Position numbers and translations under genes: made by a program
Part shown: positions 17,753 to 26,382 of the stretch, in pieces
How positions within the stretch are numbered: the first letter of the stretch is position 1
Layout: the number at the start of each line of letters is the position of its first letter
Notes under the pieces: model-generated
Told to the model about the DNA's origin: nothing
Seen by the model: only the letters and a program-made list of their open reading frames with translations
Databases searched by the model: none
Origin: Oscillospiraceae bacterium
Lineage (GTDB): Bacteria > Bacillota > Clostridia > Oscillospirales > Oscillospiraceae
Assembly: GCA_910575815.1 (NCBI GenBank)
Contig: CAJTFN010000012.1
Span: 62,001-126,000 of the forward strand
Direction: 5' to 3'
Length of the DNA: 64,000 nucleotides

Positions 17753-19723
17753 TCAGCAAAGCTTCGCCCCGGCGGGAATCGCGTCGTCCAGGATGATAAG
17801 GTGCAGCGCCTCCTCGCCCTTTTCCTTGTGCACGGCGGAGATCAGCATACCGTTGCTCTCATGCCCCATCATCTTCCGGGGCGGAAGGTTCACAATGGCC
17901 ATCAGGGTTTTGCCCACCAAATCCTCGGGCTCATACCACTTGTGAATTCCGGAGAGAATCTGCCGGTCCACGCCGGTGCCGTCATCCAGAATAAATCTCA
18001 GCAGCTTCTCGCTCTTTTTCACCGCCTCGCAGGCCTTTACCTTTACCACCCGGAAGTCGCTCTTGCAGAACGTGTCGAAGTCCACCTTCTCCTCCAGCTG
18101 GGGCTCCACCTCCACGCCGGACTCCGCCTGCCGGGCGGCGGCCACGGCGGCCTCCAGCTCTTGCAGGGCCTTGTCCATGTCCACCCGGGGGAAGAGATTC
18201 TCGCCCTTGGAGACCACGGCAGTCTCGGACAATCCGCCCCACTGAGCGGCGGACTCCCAGCTCCGCTGCTCCGCGCCGATCTGGGCGAAGAGCTTATCCA
18301 TGGACTCCGGCATAAAGGGAATCAGCAGAATACCGCAGATCCGGGCGGCCTCCAGCAGGTTGTACAGCACGTGGGCCAAACGGGCCCCGTTGACCTCCAT
18401 GTCCTTGGCCAAGGTCCAGGGGGTGTTTTCGTCGATATATTTGTTCGCCCGCTGAATGACCTTGAAAATCTCCTCCAGGGCCTTATGAGGGGCGAAATGA
18501 TCCATCTCGGCGGCATAGCGCGCCCGGAGGCCTCCGGCCAGCTCCTTGAGCTCCGTGTCAAAGGAGACGGTATCCCCCCAGACTCCGCAGCCCGCCGGCA
18601 AGGCGCCGCCGAAGTATTTGCCCACCATGGCGGTGGTGCGGGAGACCAGGTTCCCCAGGTCGTTGGCAAGATCGGTGTTGATGGTCTGAATCAGAAGCTC
18701 GTTGGAGAAGTTTCCGTCGGAGCCGAAGGGGAAGGTCCGCATGAGGAAGAAGCGCAGGGCGTCCACCCCGAACTGCTCCGCCAGAATATAGGGGTCCACC
18801 ACGTTGCCCTTGGACTTGCTCATCTTGCCGCCGTCCAGCAGCAGCCACCCGTGGCCGAAGCACTTCTTGGGCACCGGCTCCCCCAGGCTCATGAGCATAG
18901 CGGGCCAGATAATGGAGTGGAAGCGGACAATCTCCTTCCCCACGATGTTCACGCCGGGCCACCAGCCCTTTTCGTAGTCGCTGTAGCGGTCGTTGCCATA
19001 GCCCAGGGCGGTGATATAGTTGGAGAGGGCGTCCACCCAGACGTAGACCACGTGGCCCGGGTCGAAGTCCACGGGCACGCCCCAGGTGAAGCTGGTCCGG
19101 GAGACGCACAGGTCCTCCAGGCCGGGGTCAATGAAGTTGCGCACCATCTCGTTCACCCGGGAGCGGGGCTCCAGGAAGTCTGTGTTTTCCAGCAGGTCCC
19201 GGATTTTATCCGCGTACTTGCTCAGACGGAAGAAATAGGCCTCCTCCTCCGCGTCCTTGACAGGGCGGCCGCAGTCGGGGCAGCAGCCGTCCTTCAGCTG
19301 GCTCTCGGTCCAGAAGGACTCGCAGGGGGTGCAGTACTTGCCCTTGTAGGTCCCCTTGTAGATGTCCCCGTTGTCGTGCATTTTGCGAAAGATATATTGG
19401 ATGGACTTCACGTGGTAGCTGTCGGTGGTGCGGATGAAGCGGTCGTTGGAGATGTTCATCAGCTTCCACAGGTCCCGGACGCCCCGGGGGCCGTCCACGA
19501 TGCGATCCACGAACTCCTGGGGGGTGACCCCGGCCTCCTTGGCCTTCTCCTCGATCTTCTGGCCGTGCTCGTCGGTGCCGGTGAGGAACATGACGTCCTC
19601 GCCGATCAGGCGGTGATAGCGGGCCAGGGTGTCGGTGGCGACGGTGCAGTAGGTGTGGCCGATGTGGAGCTTGTCCGAGGGGTAGTAAATCGGTGTGGTG
19701 ATATAGAATTTTTTCTTTTCCAT
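17753..19723 (-). CDS. metG: Methionyl-tRNA synthetase
   Basis: 656 residues from the ATG behind AAAGGAG. It charges tRNA-Met. The class I signature H-I-G-H is at about residues 20-23. A zinc knuckle (C-T-P-C near 134 and C-P-D-C near 149) follows, and the catalytic loop K-M-S-K-S lies near 303. The C-terminal ~110 residues (from V-D-F-D-T-F-C-K-S-D-F-R-V) form the tRNA-binding OB-fold domain that dimerises in many bacterial enzymes. The gene is complete, with its own consensus-like promoter. Confidence 0.98.
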   Translation of the reverse strand: MEKKKFYITTPIYYPSDKLHIGHTYCTVATDTLARYHRLIGEDVMFLTGTDEHGQKIEEKAKEAGVTPQEFVDRIVDGPRGVRDLWKLMNISNDRFIRTTDSYHVKSIQYIFRKMHDNGDIYKGTYKGKYCTPCESFWTESQLKDGCCPDCGRPVKDAEEEAYFFRLSKYADKIRDLLENTDFLEPRSRVNEMVRNFIDPGLEDLCVSRTSFTWGVPVDFDPGHVVYVWVDALSNYITALGYGNDRYSDYEKGWWPGVNIVGKEIVRFHSIIWPAMLMSLGEPVPKKCFGHGWLLLDGGKMSKSKGNVVDPYILAEQFGVDALRFFLMRTFPFGSDGNFSNELLIQTINTDLANDLGNLVSRTTAMVGKYFGGALPAGCGVWGDTVSFDTELKELAGGLRARYAAEMDHFAPHKALEEIFKVIQRANKYIDENTPWTLAKDMEVNGARLAHVLYNLLEAARICGILLIPFMPESMDKLFAQIGAEQRSWESAAQWGGLSETAVVSKGENLFPRVDMDKALQELEAAVAAARQAESGVEVEPQLEEKVDFDTFCKSDFRVVKVKACEAVKKSEKLLRFILDDGTGVDRQILSGIHKWYEPEDLVGKTLMAIVNLPPRKMMGHESNGMLISAVHKEKGEEALHLIILDDAIPAGAKLC

Positions 19724-19793
19724 GGTGTTTCTCCTTTATCACGGCGGCCCCGGATGGAAGGGACGCCGGTACTGACCGGGACATGATTGGTTT

Positions 19794-19822
19794 ATTATAC
19801 CGAAAATGTTGGAAAATTACAA
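19794..19822 (-). promoter_or_regulatory. Promoter of metG
   Basis: On the minus strand TTGTAA (19817-19822), 17 bp, TATAAT (19794-19799). No T-box-like leader is evident in the ~70 nt before metG. Confidence 0.8.
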
Positions 19823-19938
19823 GCGGCTTTTCCAAAAGAGCGGGGTCACGTTCCGATTTTACAAGGAGAAATCAAACGCGGAAGAGGGGATTCGCGCCGG
19901 TCCGGCGTCCAGGCCTTCGGCGGAATCAACAAAAAGTC

Positions 19939-19967
19939 TTGCGCCTTCGGGCGATTTTTGCTATACT
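19939..19967 (+). promoter_or_regulatory. Promoter of the DUF1576 gene
   Basis: TTGCGC (19939-19944), 17 bp, TATACT (19962-19967). Confidence 0.65.
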
Positions 19968-20003
19968 AAACGGAGAAACCGCGCCAAAGCAAGGAGGTAC
20001 GCC

Positions 20004-21380
20004 GTGAAGACCCGCTATCAAACCCTGTTTCCGGCCACGCTGATTTTTTCCGCCGGGCTGATGATTTTGGGCCTGTGCCTGGAAGCGCCGGCGGACATTC
20101 TCCAGGGACTGTGGCACATCGTCACGATGCAGGACCTTCTGATTACGGACTATGTGTCCATTGGCGGCCCTGGGGCGGCCTTGGTCAACGCGGGACTGGT
20201 GACCATGATTTCCATCTGTGTCATCAAGTTCTCCGGCGACCCCTTCAATGGGTTCACCATTGTGGAAATGGGCCTGATGGCGGGCTTTTCCCTCTTTGGC
20301 AAGAATTTCATCAACATCTGGCCCATCCTCCTGGGCACGTGGCTGTACGCCCGCTACCAGCGGGAGCCCTTTTCGAAGCACGCCTCTGTGGCCCTGCTGG
20401 CCACCTCCCTGGCTCCGCTGGTCAGCTATATGTCCCTGGGCAGTATCCACGCCAGTATTCCCCTGGGGGTGACCGCCGGCCTCTTGATCGGCTTCATTCT
20501 GCCCTCCCTCTCCGCCTATACCTACAAAATACAAAACGGCATGAACCTCTACAACATGGGCTTCGCCTGCGGGCTGTTCGCCATGATGGTGGTGCCGGTG
20601 CTGACGGCCTTTGGGGACAGCCCGGACTCCGTCCTCTATTGGGCCAAGGGGTATAACCAGGGGTTTGTGGCCGTGCTGGGCCTTTTGTGCGTGTCCCTGA
20701 TTCTAATGGGGTTCTTTGCCACGAACATTCCCCCCTGGTCCGTCTGGACGGGCTACTGCCGTCTGCTGACCACCACGGGCCGTGCTCCCAGCGACTATCT
20801 CCGTATGTTTGGCTATGGTCCCGTCATGGTGAACATCGGGGTCAACGGCCTGCTGGGGATGGCCTACGTCCTTCTGGTGGGAGGGGACCTCAACGGGCCC
20901 ACCATCGGCGGCATCTTTACGATCATGGGCTTTTCCGCCTTCGGCAAGCACGCCCGGAACATCATCCCCGTCATGCTGGGGGTCTTTATCGGGGCCTATG
21001 GCATGCATCATACGCCGGACTACCCGGCTCTCCAGCTGGCGGGGCTGTTCGGCACCTGCCTGGCGCCCATCTCCGGGCACTTCGGCTGGCCCTACGGTGT
21101 TCTGGCTGGGTTTATCCATGCCTCTCTGGTGCTCCAGACAGGCGGCCCGGTGGCGGGACTGAACCTGTATAACAACGGCTTTTCCGGTGGCCTGATTGCC
21201 ATCGTGCTCTATCCCACCATCACGGCCATCGCCCGGAAGCGCCGCCCCACGCTCCAGGACGAGGATTACTACGACCTGTTTGAAGAGAGCGATCCCATCG
21301 ATCCTGCCGCTCTGAAAAAAGGAGAGACCGCCCCGGAGGAGCCTCCCGAAAACGAAGCCGAAGAGTCCGGCGAACACTGA
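20004..21380 (+). CDS. DUF1576-type polytopic membrane protein
   Basis: 458 residues from a GTG preceded by AAGGAGG; a longer frame upstream has no ribosome site. Roughly ten or more hydrophobic segments fill residues 10-415. The two halves share motifs (N-G-F-T-I-V-E-M-G and N-G-P-T-I-G-G-I-F; L-Y-N-M-G-F and L-Y-N-N-G-F), indicating an internal duplication typical of transporters or channels. The C-terminal ~45 residues are acidic and cytosolic. The substrate is unknown. It stands alone between metG and spoIIR. Confidence 0.82.
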   Translation: MKTRYQTLFPATLIFSAGLMILGLCLEAPADILQGLWHIVTMQDLLITDYVSIGGPGAALVNAGLVTMISICVIKFSGDPFNGFTIVEMGLMAGFSLFGKNFINIWPILLGTWLYARYQREPFSKHASVALLATSLAPLVSYMSLGSIHASIPLGVTAGLLIGFILPSLSAYTYKIQNGMNLYNMGFACGLFAMMVVPVLTAFGDSPDSVLYWAKGYNQGFVAVLGLLCVSLILMGFFATNIPPWSVWTGYCRLLTTTGRAPSDYLRMFGYGPVMVNIGVNGLLGMAYVLLVGGDLNGPTIGGIFTIMGFSAFGKHARNIIPVMLGVFIGAYGMHHTPDYPALQLAGLFGTCLAPISGHFGWPYGVLAGFIHASLVLQTGGPVAGLNLYNNGFSGGLIAIVLYPTITAIARKRRPTLQDEDYYDLFEESDPIDPAALKKGETAPEEPPENEAEESGEH

Positions 21381-21487
21381 GAATCGGTATTCCCGACGGT
21401 TGAACGCCGTGGGGAGGGGCTGCCCCATCGGGTGCCCGTTCTGAAAAACCTGCTCAGGCCGGCGAAAATGCTTTGCCGATCGCCTGA

Positions 21488-21518
21488 CCCGGGCGGCCCT
21501 GAGGCCGCCCGGGTTTTT
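21488..21518 (+). terminator. Intrinsic terminator after the DUF1576 gene
   Basis: Perfect 11-bp stem CCCGGGCGGCC / GGCCGCCCGGG with a CTGA loop and five T. Confidence 0.92.
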
Positions 21519-21641
21519 CGTTTCGAAGAAAGCCTTCAAATTCCCTTCGCCCCGGTTTAAAAACTGGAAAAATTGTCCATCCTCTCTGCAAAGGCCAAAA
21601 GCGCCCCTGAAAGCGCGGGCCGGGAGAGGAGCGGAAGCGCG

Positions 21642-22274
21642 ATGAAAACTGCGCAGACTGGAAAGCTGAAACTGGTGGAGATTGTTTTGCTGCTGGCCCT
21701 GGCGGCGTTTTTGACCTCCGGAGCCCTGGCCCTGCAAACGGAACAGGAGCTGTCGGACCGGGTGGTCCGGCTTCACGTGCTGGCCAATTCCGATTCGGAG
21801 GAGGACCAGGCGCTGAAACTGAAGGTTCGGGATCGGGTGCTGGCCTATACGGAGCCCATTCTGGAGGGCTCCGCGGACCGCCGGGAGGCGGAGGCCCTGC
21901 TCCGGGGACAGCTGCTGGAGCTGGAGCGGGTTGCCCAGGAGGAAATCCGGGCGAACGGCTATGACTACGAGGTCAGCGCCCGTCTGGAGGACACGGCCTT
22001 CCCGACCCGGGAGTATGAGGGCTTCCATCTTCCGGCGGGGCGGTACCTGGCCCTGCGGCTGGTCATCGGCGAGGGGGCCGGGAAGAACTGGTGGTGCGTC
22101 GTGTTCCCGCCCTTGTGCGCGGCGGCGGCGGAAAAGGTTCCGGCGGCGGCCCTGGCGGCGGGACTCTCCCAGGAGCAGGTGGGGCTGATTACGGAAGAGA
22201 ACCAGGGGTATGTGCTGAAAAGCAAGCTGCTGGAGTTTTGGGGAGAGGTGCAGACGGCGCTTGACAGGGGATAG
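21642..22274 (+). CDS. spoIIR: Stage II sporulation protein R
   Basis: 210 residues from the ATG behind GAGAGGAG. SpoIIR is made in the forespore and exported to trigger SpoIIGA-dependent processing of pro-sigma-E in the mother cell. An N-terminal hydrophobic segment (residues 10-30) precedes the family core R-L-H-V-L-A-N-S-D-S-x-x-D-Q and L-K-V-R-D, then W-W-C-V-V-F-P-P-L-C. This is direct evidence for a spore former. A sigma-F promoter would be expected, but I could not identify one confidently. Confidence 0.94.
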   Translation: MKTAQTGKLKLVEIVLLLALAAFLTSGALALQTEQELSDRVVRLHVLANSDSEEDQALKLKVRDRVLAYTEPILEGSADRREAEALLRGQLLELERVAQEEIRANGYDYEVSARLEDTAFPTREYEGFHLPAGRYLALRLVIGEGAGKNWWCVVFPPLCAAAAEKVPAAALAAGLSQEQVGLITEENQGYVLKSKLLEFWGEVQTALDRG

Positions 22275-22372
22275 AGCGGCAGCGCCCGTACATTCCGGTG
22301 CGTGAAACGCGCTGTGCGCCGCCTGGGAAGCCGGCGATGTGGCCGCCTTTCAAACGTGGCGACGGTATAAAG

Positions 22373-22406
22373 AAGCGGAGGACCGTTCGAACGGTTCTCC
22401 GCTTTT
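22373..22406. terminator. Bidirectional terminator between spoIIR and the kinase-like gene
   Basis: AAGCGGAG...CCGTTCGAACGG...CTCCGCTT: a nested palindrome serving both convergent genes. Confidence 0.8.
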
Positions 22407-22463
22407 GCCGCTGTTTGGCAGGAAGGGGGGAGGGACTTTGGCTTTGCCGGGGGATCCGGTCCC

Positions 22464-23255
22464 TCACCGGCCGCGAATCTCAAAGGCCTTGGGGGGCATG
22501 GCGTCGGCCAGGGCCATCAGGCTGCGGTTGAAGCCGCCGCTGTAGTCGAAGGGGACATCCGAAAGAGTGGAGCCGCTGAGGCGGTCCGGCATGGAGAAGG
22601 TGAACCGGCTCCCTTTTCCCAGGCGGGACTCCGCCGTGATGGCGCCGCCGTGGCCCTGGGCGATGCCCCGGCAGATGGCCAGGCCCAGGCCCAGGCCTAG
22701 GTCGGGCGGGGCGGGGGCGTCCGGCTGGTGATAGCAGTCGAAGAGGGTTTCCAGGCGCTCCGGGGCAATGCCCTCGCCGGTGTCCTCCACCGAGAGGAGG
22801 ATGTGCTTCCCGGACAGGCGAAGCTCCACCGTGATGAGCCCGCCGGGAGGCGTGAATTTGAAGGCGTTGGAGAGAAGCTGGTAGAGCAGCTGCTCCAAGG
22901 CGTCGGCGCAGAAGGCGCAGACGTGTTCGTCCGCCGCGCAGAGCAAACGGGTCTCCAGTCCCCGCAAGGGGGCCAGGGAGGCGACTTGGCCGAAGAGTTC
23001 CGCCAGGAATTCCACGATATCCCGGTCCCGGAGGGGGAGGGGTTCCTCGCTGAGGTAGCCCACGGCGGAGAGGTTGTTGACCAGCCGGACCAGCCGGTAA
23101 TAGCTCTGGTCCAAGAGAGCGGCCTTGGCGTCCAGGTCAGGGCTTTGTTCCCGGTCCCCGGCGGGGGCCAGCCGGGCCGCGGCGAAGTAGAGATTGCTCA
23201 GCGCTCCCCGCAGCTGGGCGGCGGCCCGGGGGAGCAGCGAGAGGTCGGTGTCCAT
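22464..23255 (-). CDS. Histidine-kinase-type ATPase lacking the phospho-accepting His
   Basis: 263 residues from the ATG behind GGAAAGGAG; soluble, no membrane span. The catalytic domain is complete: N box Q-L-L-S-N-A-F-K-F-T near residues 125-134, G1 D-T-G-E-G-I near 157-162, G2 G-L-G-L-G-L-A-I-C. The N-terminal dimerisation helix reads A-A-A-Q-L-R-G-A-L-S, where kinases have H-E-L-R-x-P-L, so the His position is Ala13. It may bind ATP without phosphorelay, work as a heterodimer, or be a regulatory ATPase. No response regulator is adjacent. Confidence 0.8.
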   Translation of the reverse strand: MDTDLSLLPRAAAQLRGALSNLYFAAARLAPAGDREQSPDLDAKAALLDQSYYRLVRLVNNLSAVGYLSEEPLPLRDRDIVEFLAELFGQVASLAPLRGLETRLLCAADEHVCAFCADALEQLLYQLLSNAFKFTPPGGLITVELRLSGKHILLSVEDTGEGIAPERLETLFDCYHQPDAPAPPDLGLGLGLAICRGIAQGHGGAITAESRLGKGSRFTFSMPDRLSGSTLSDVPFDYSGGFNRSLMALADAMPPKAFEIRGR

Positions 23256-23395
23256 AGTGGGTAACTCCTTTCCGGCGAAAATCCCAGAGGTTCGATCAAC
23301 CCTCCGGAAGCGTCTGAGGTTATGGATAAAGAGCGGGCGCTTGAGTTCGCCGCCCCTGCCGGGAGGCGGGCCGCTCTTGATACGTCGGGGGAACG

Positions 23396-23424
23396 GCTAT
23401 AGCATTTACAGCGGGAGACTGTCC
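23396..23424 (-). promoter_or_regulatory. Possible promoter of the kinase-like gene
   Basis: On the minus strand GGACAG (23419-23424), 17 bp, TATAGC (23396-23401). Weak -35 match, about 140 nt before the gene. The rest of 23256-23540 shows no gene. Confidence 0.4.
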
Positions 23425-23540
23425 GAACCAAGGAAAAGACTGCCTGCCGCGAAAACAGCATAACAAAAAACCGCGGGAAACACAAGAAAATTATCGGAAT
23501 TTGTCGAAACCTGTCGAGGCAATGGGAAATGAGCGACAAA

Positions 23541-23568
23541 AAACACCGCCTGTATCCGGCGGTGTTTT
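23541..23568. terminator. Hairpin with T-tract in the 23256-23748 gap
   Basis: AACACCGCC and GGCGGTGTTTT around a 7-nt loop. No convincing gene lies in this ~490-bp gap; the open frames in it lack ribosome sites and protein-like composition. Confidence 0.65.
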
Positions 23569-23748
23569 GGTGTGTTTTGACAAATCCGGGGCTTTGCTCA
23601 AGATCCGGCGTCATGTCTGCGGCGGGAGAGGTTCCGGCTTCCCGGAAGAGCCGGGGAGCCGTGCTCCCCTTGAAGGCGGCTCAGCAGAAAAATATGCCGG
23701 CGAGGCGGGCGATATGCCACGAACAAGCTCCCAAAATCCAGGCGTCCG

Positions 23749-24342
23749 TCAGACCGGATCGGCGGGATCCTGAGCGGGGGTTTTCTTCCGCCGGCTGCCC
23801 CGGTGAGGACGGGTGACCTTCACCGGCTTTTCCGGCTCCGGCTCCGGGGCCTGAAAAACGCGCTTGAGGTGGTTGTACAGAGCGCAGCCCTGAGCGGCGC
23901 CGTACTCCTTCACCAGGGCGTTGCAGAGCTCCTGGCGGTCCGCCGCCCGGAGGACGAAGGGCAGATGAAGGCAGCTTTCGATGGAGGGGCGGAGGGCCAC
24001 CTCCTGAAAGGCGTTGGCGTACCGGGCCTGGAGGGCGTCAATGGAGGCGGCGTAGCCCTTGTCCTGGCTGATGACGTAGGCGTAATCCGCCTCCCGCTTG
24101 CCCACCAGGACGCCCAGTTCCGTGATGATCTGAAAATCGATGGAATTCTTGCCGCCCCGGACGCTCTCGATATACTGCACGTCCGCCGCCGTTCCGGCGC
24201 AGAGCTTTTGAAGCTTGGTCAGGGCCAGGCCCTTTTCCTTCTGGTAGAAAATCAGGACGGTGTCCTGCTCCGAGAGCATGTCGATGCCGGTGAGGCCGGT
24301 GCCGATGTTGTTGTCGCCGTCCACGAGAAAAATGGTTTTCAT
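23749..24342 (-). CDS. PIN/NYN-like domain protein
   Basis: 197 residues from the ATG behind AAAGGAA. It opens F-L-V-D-G-D-N-N-I-G, an acidic start typical of PIN-like nucleases. N-S-I-D-F-Q-I (near 66-72) and V-I-S-Q-D-K-G-Y (near 91-98) supply the other acidic positions. The last ~35 residues are basic and Pro-rich (K-V-T-R-P-H-R-G-S-R-R-K-K), a likely nucleic-acid-binding tail. Nuclease activity is inferred from the fold signature only. It has its own promoter and no obvious partner. Confidence 0.72.
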   Translation of the reverse strand: MKTIFLVDGDNNIGTGLTGIDMLSEQDTVLIFYQKEKGLALTKLQKLCAGTAADVQYIESVRGGKNSIDFQIITELGVLVGKREADYAYVISQDKGYAASIDALQARYANAFQEVALRPSIESCLHLPFVLRAADRQELCNALVKEYGAAQGCALYNHLKRVFQAPEPEPEKPVKVTRPHRGSRRKKTPAQDPADPV

Positions 24343-24406
24343 GAATTCGTTCCTTTGTGTTTTATGAAATTCACGCGAAAACAGGCGTGTGAGGTTATAA
24401 AGGCCA

Positions 24407-24435
24407 AGTATAACAGTTTTCCGGCGGAAAGGCAA
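24407..24435 (-). promoter_or_regulatory. Promoter of the PIN-like gene
   Basis: On the minus strand TTGCCT (24430-24435), 17 bp, TATACT (24407-24412). Confidence 0.65.
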
Positions 24436-24512
24436 GGGAAAAATGGCGGGGAGACGTGCCCCGCCGTATGATTTGCCGAAAATCCGCCCGGAAGAGCGAG
24501 GCACCCCGTTCC

Positions 24513-25775
24513 TCAGACGTGCTCCACCGGCAGACCCGTCAGATACCGCCGCACCACATCGAAGGCGTGATTCGCCGCCAGGCCCTGGATGCGGTCCCGC
24601 CGCCGGCGCCCCATGTCCAGAGAGCGGCAGAAGGTTCCCTCCGGCGTGGCCAGGCCTACGTACACAATGCCCACGGGGACGCCCCGCTCGTCCGGGGAAG
24701 GACCCGCCGCTCCGGTGACGGAGACCCCCAGGTCAGCCCCGGTGATTGCCCGGACTCCCTCGGCCATGGCCCGGGCACATTCCTGGGAGACGGGGCCGTG
24801 GGTATCCAGAATCTCCTGGGGGACGTGGAGCACATCCCCTTTGACGCTGGTCCAGTAGCTGACCACGCCGCCCCGGTAGACGGAGGAGGCCCCGGGAATG
24901 GCGGTAAGCTTTTCGGCGACCAGCCCGCCGGTGCAGCTCTCGGCGGTAGCCAGGGTCATGTTTCGCCGGAGGAGCCGGGCATAGCAGCACTCCGCGAGAC
25001 CCGCCACATCCGCGCCGTAGACCACGTCGCCCAGGGTTTTGCAGACCATCTCCCGAACGGGGGCCAGCATGGCGCGGGCCTGGTCCTCGGTGGCGGCCTT
25101 GGCGGTGGCCCGGAGGCGGACCTCGCAGGGCTTGGCGTAGGTGGCCAGAGTGGGGTTGGTCATGTGGGCCATTTTTTCGTGGAGGAGTTCGTCTACGGAG
25201 GATTCGCCCATACCGAAGGTCATGATATCCTGGGAGACGATGACCTCATGGGAGAGCTTCCGGAGGTAGGGTTCCACATGGCGGCGGAGCATGGTTTCCA
25301 TTTCGTGAGGCGGGCCGGGCAGCATGAGGACGTGGACGCCCTCTGATTCAAAGGCGCAGCCGGGGGCGGTGCCCACGGGGTTGTCGAAGACGGTGCAGCC
25401 CTGGGGCAGCTCCGCCTGCTGGGTGTTGTTCTCCGGCATGGGGACGTGGAGGGCAGATTCGTAGAAGGTTCGGATATCCTCCAGGATGTCCGGGTGAAGG
25501 ACCAGGGGTTTTTGAAAGGCGGCGCAGATGGTTTGCTTGGTGAGGTCGTCGTAGGTGGGGCCCAGGCCGCCGGTGGTGATGAGGATGTCCGCGCGGTGGC
25601 GGGCGATATCCAGGGCGTCTTTCAGGCGGTCGGGGTTGTCGCCCACAACGGTATGCCAGAAGACGTTGATTCCCAGAGCGGAAAGGCTCTGACTCAAGGT
25701 CTGGGCGTTGGTGTTGGCGATGTTGCCAAGAAGCAGTTCGGTGCCTACGGCAATGAGTTCGGCGGTATGAGACAT
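24513..25775 (-). CDS. cinA: CinA-family protein (competence/damage-inducible protein A; nicotinamide mononucleotide deamidase type)
   Basis: 420 residues from the ATG behind GGAAAGGAG. The N-terminal MoCF-like domain shows A-V-G-T-E-L-L-L-G-N-I-x-N-T-N and T-T-G-G-L-G-P-T-Y-D-D. The middle contains LPGPPHEM. The C-terminal CinA domain has A-E-S-C-T-G-G-L-V-A and Y-R-G-G-V-V-S-Y. The C-terminal domain in this family deamidates NMN for pyridine nucleotide recycling; the N-terminal part is linked to ADP-ribose hydrolysis. Full length for the family. Confidence 0.95.
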   Translation of the reverse strand: MSHTAELIAVGTELLLGNIANTNAQTLSQSLSALGINVFWHTVVGDNPDRLKDALDIARHRADILITTGGLGPTYDDLTKQTICAAFQKPLVLHPDILEDIRTFYESALHVPMPENNTQQAELPQGCTVFDNPVGTAPGCAFESEGVHVLMLPGPPHEMETMLRRHVEPYLRKLSHEVIVSQDIMTFGMGESSVDELLHEKMAHMTNPTLATYAKPCEVRLRATAKAATEDQARAMLAPVREMVCKTLGDVVYGADVAGLAECCYARLLRRNMTLATAESCTGGLVAEKLTAIPGASSVYRGGVVSYWTSVKGDVLHVPQEILDTHGPVSQECARAMAEGVRAITGADLGVSVTGAAGPSPDERGVPVGIVYVGLATPEGTFCRSLDMGRRRRDRIQGLAANHAFDVVRRYLTGLPVEHV

Positions 25776-25809
25776 GGAGGGCTCCTTTCCCCCCTTAGGG
25801 GGGCTTGTA

Positions 25810-26375
25810 CTCGCCCTAACGGGCGGGGGGGGATTTCAGCCATGAAGATGGCTGGTTCTTTGCACCCCCCATTTTCTCTTTTTCTTGCCAGAAGAAAAAG
25901 AGAAAACGGGCCGTGCACGGTCCAAAAGAGAAAAAGAAGTACGGGGGAACGATACGGGGGCGCGCCTGAATGACTGGCTGAAGCCAGGAATGACTTCTCC
26001 GCACGCAATTGGATTGAGCGGGGGTTTGTTCGTGATCGAACGGACCAGCTGCTCTTTTCGCTGACGCTCACAAGCAATCGAATCGGTCCGGCGCCGTCAG
26101 CCAGGCCGATTCTACTACCGGCCAGCGACAGCGGAAAGAGAAATACGCCAAGTCGAGCAGCACCAGCTCCCGTTTGACTGCGCCGCGGGGAAGTCATTCC
26201 TGGCTTCGGCCAGTCATTCAGGCGCGCCCCCTCGTCCTTCGTCTCGTACTTCTTTTTCTCTTTTGGACCGTGCACGGCCCGTTTTCTTTTTTTCTTCTGG
26301 AAGAAAAAGAGAAAATGGGGGGTGCAAAGGACCAGCCATCTTCATGGCTGAAATCCCCCCGCCCGGAAGGGCGAG
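25810..26375. repeat. Dispersed palindrome-rich repeat, copies D1 and D2 in an inverted pair
   Basis: D1 (25810 to about 26085) runs like copy A. D2 (about 26100-26375) runs like copies B and C. Both keep the CAGCCAT/ATGGCTG end hairpin, the long TTTTCTC/GAGAAAA hairpin and the GGACCGTGCACGG palindrome. The centre (26040-26100) is unrelated and lacks CTATCGATAG and the GTCCGCCC end, so both copies are truncated at the join. The whole could fold into one ~550-bp hairpin. It fills the gap between cinA and thiI. Confidence 0.88.
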
Positions 26376-26382
26376 CACCCGG

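Noticed and set aside
22381..22400. GTTCGAA core resembling a tRNA T-loop
   Set aside because: It is the centre of a palindromic terminator; no cloverleaf can be drawn around it. No tRNA was found in the window.
23529..23816. 95-codon plus-strand frame in the gap after the kinase-like gene
   Set aside because: It overlaps a terminator hairpin and the antisense of the PIN-like gene, with no ribosome site.
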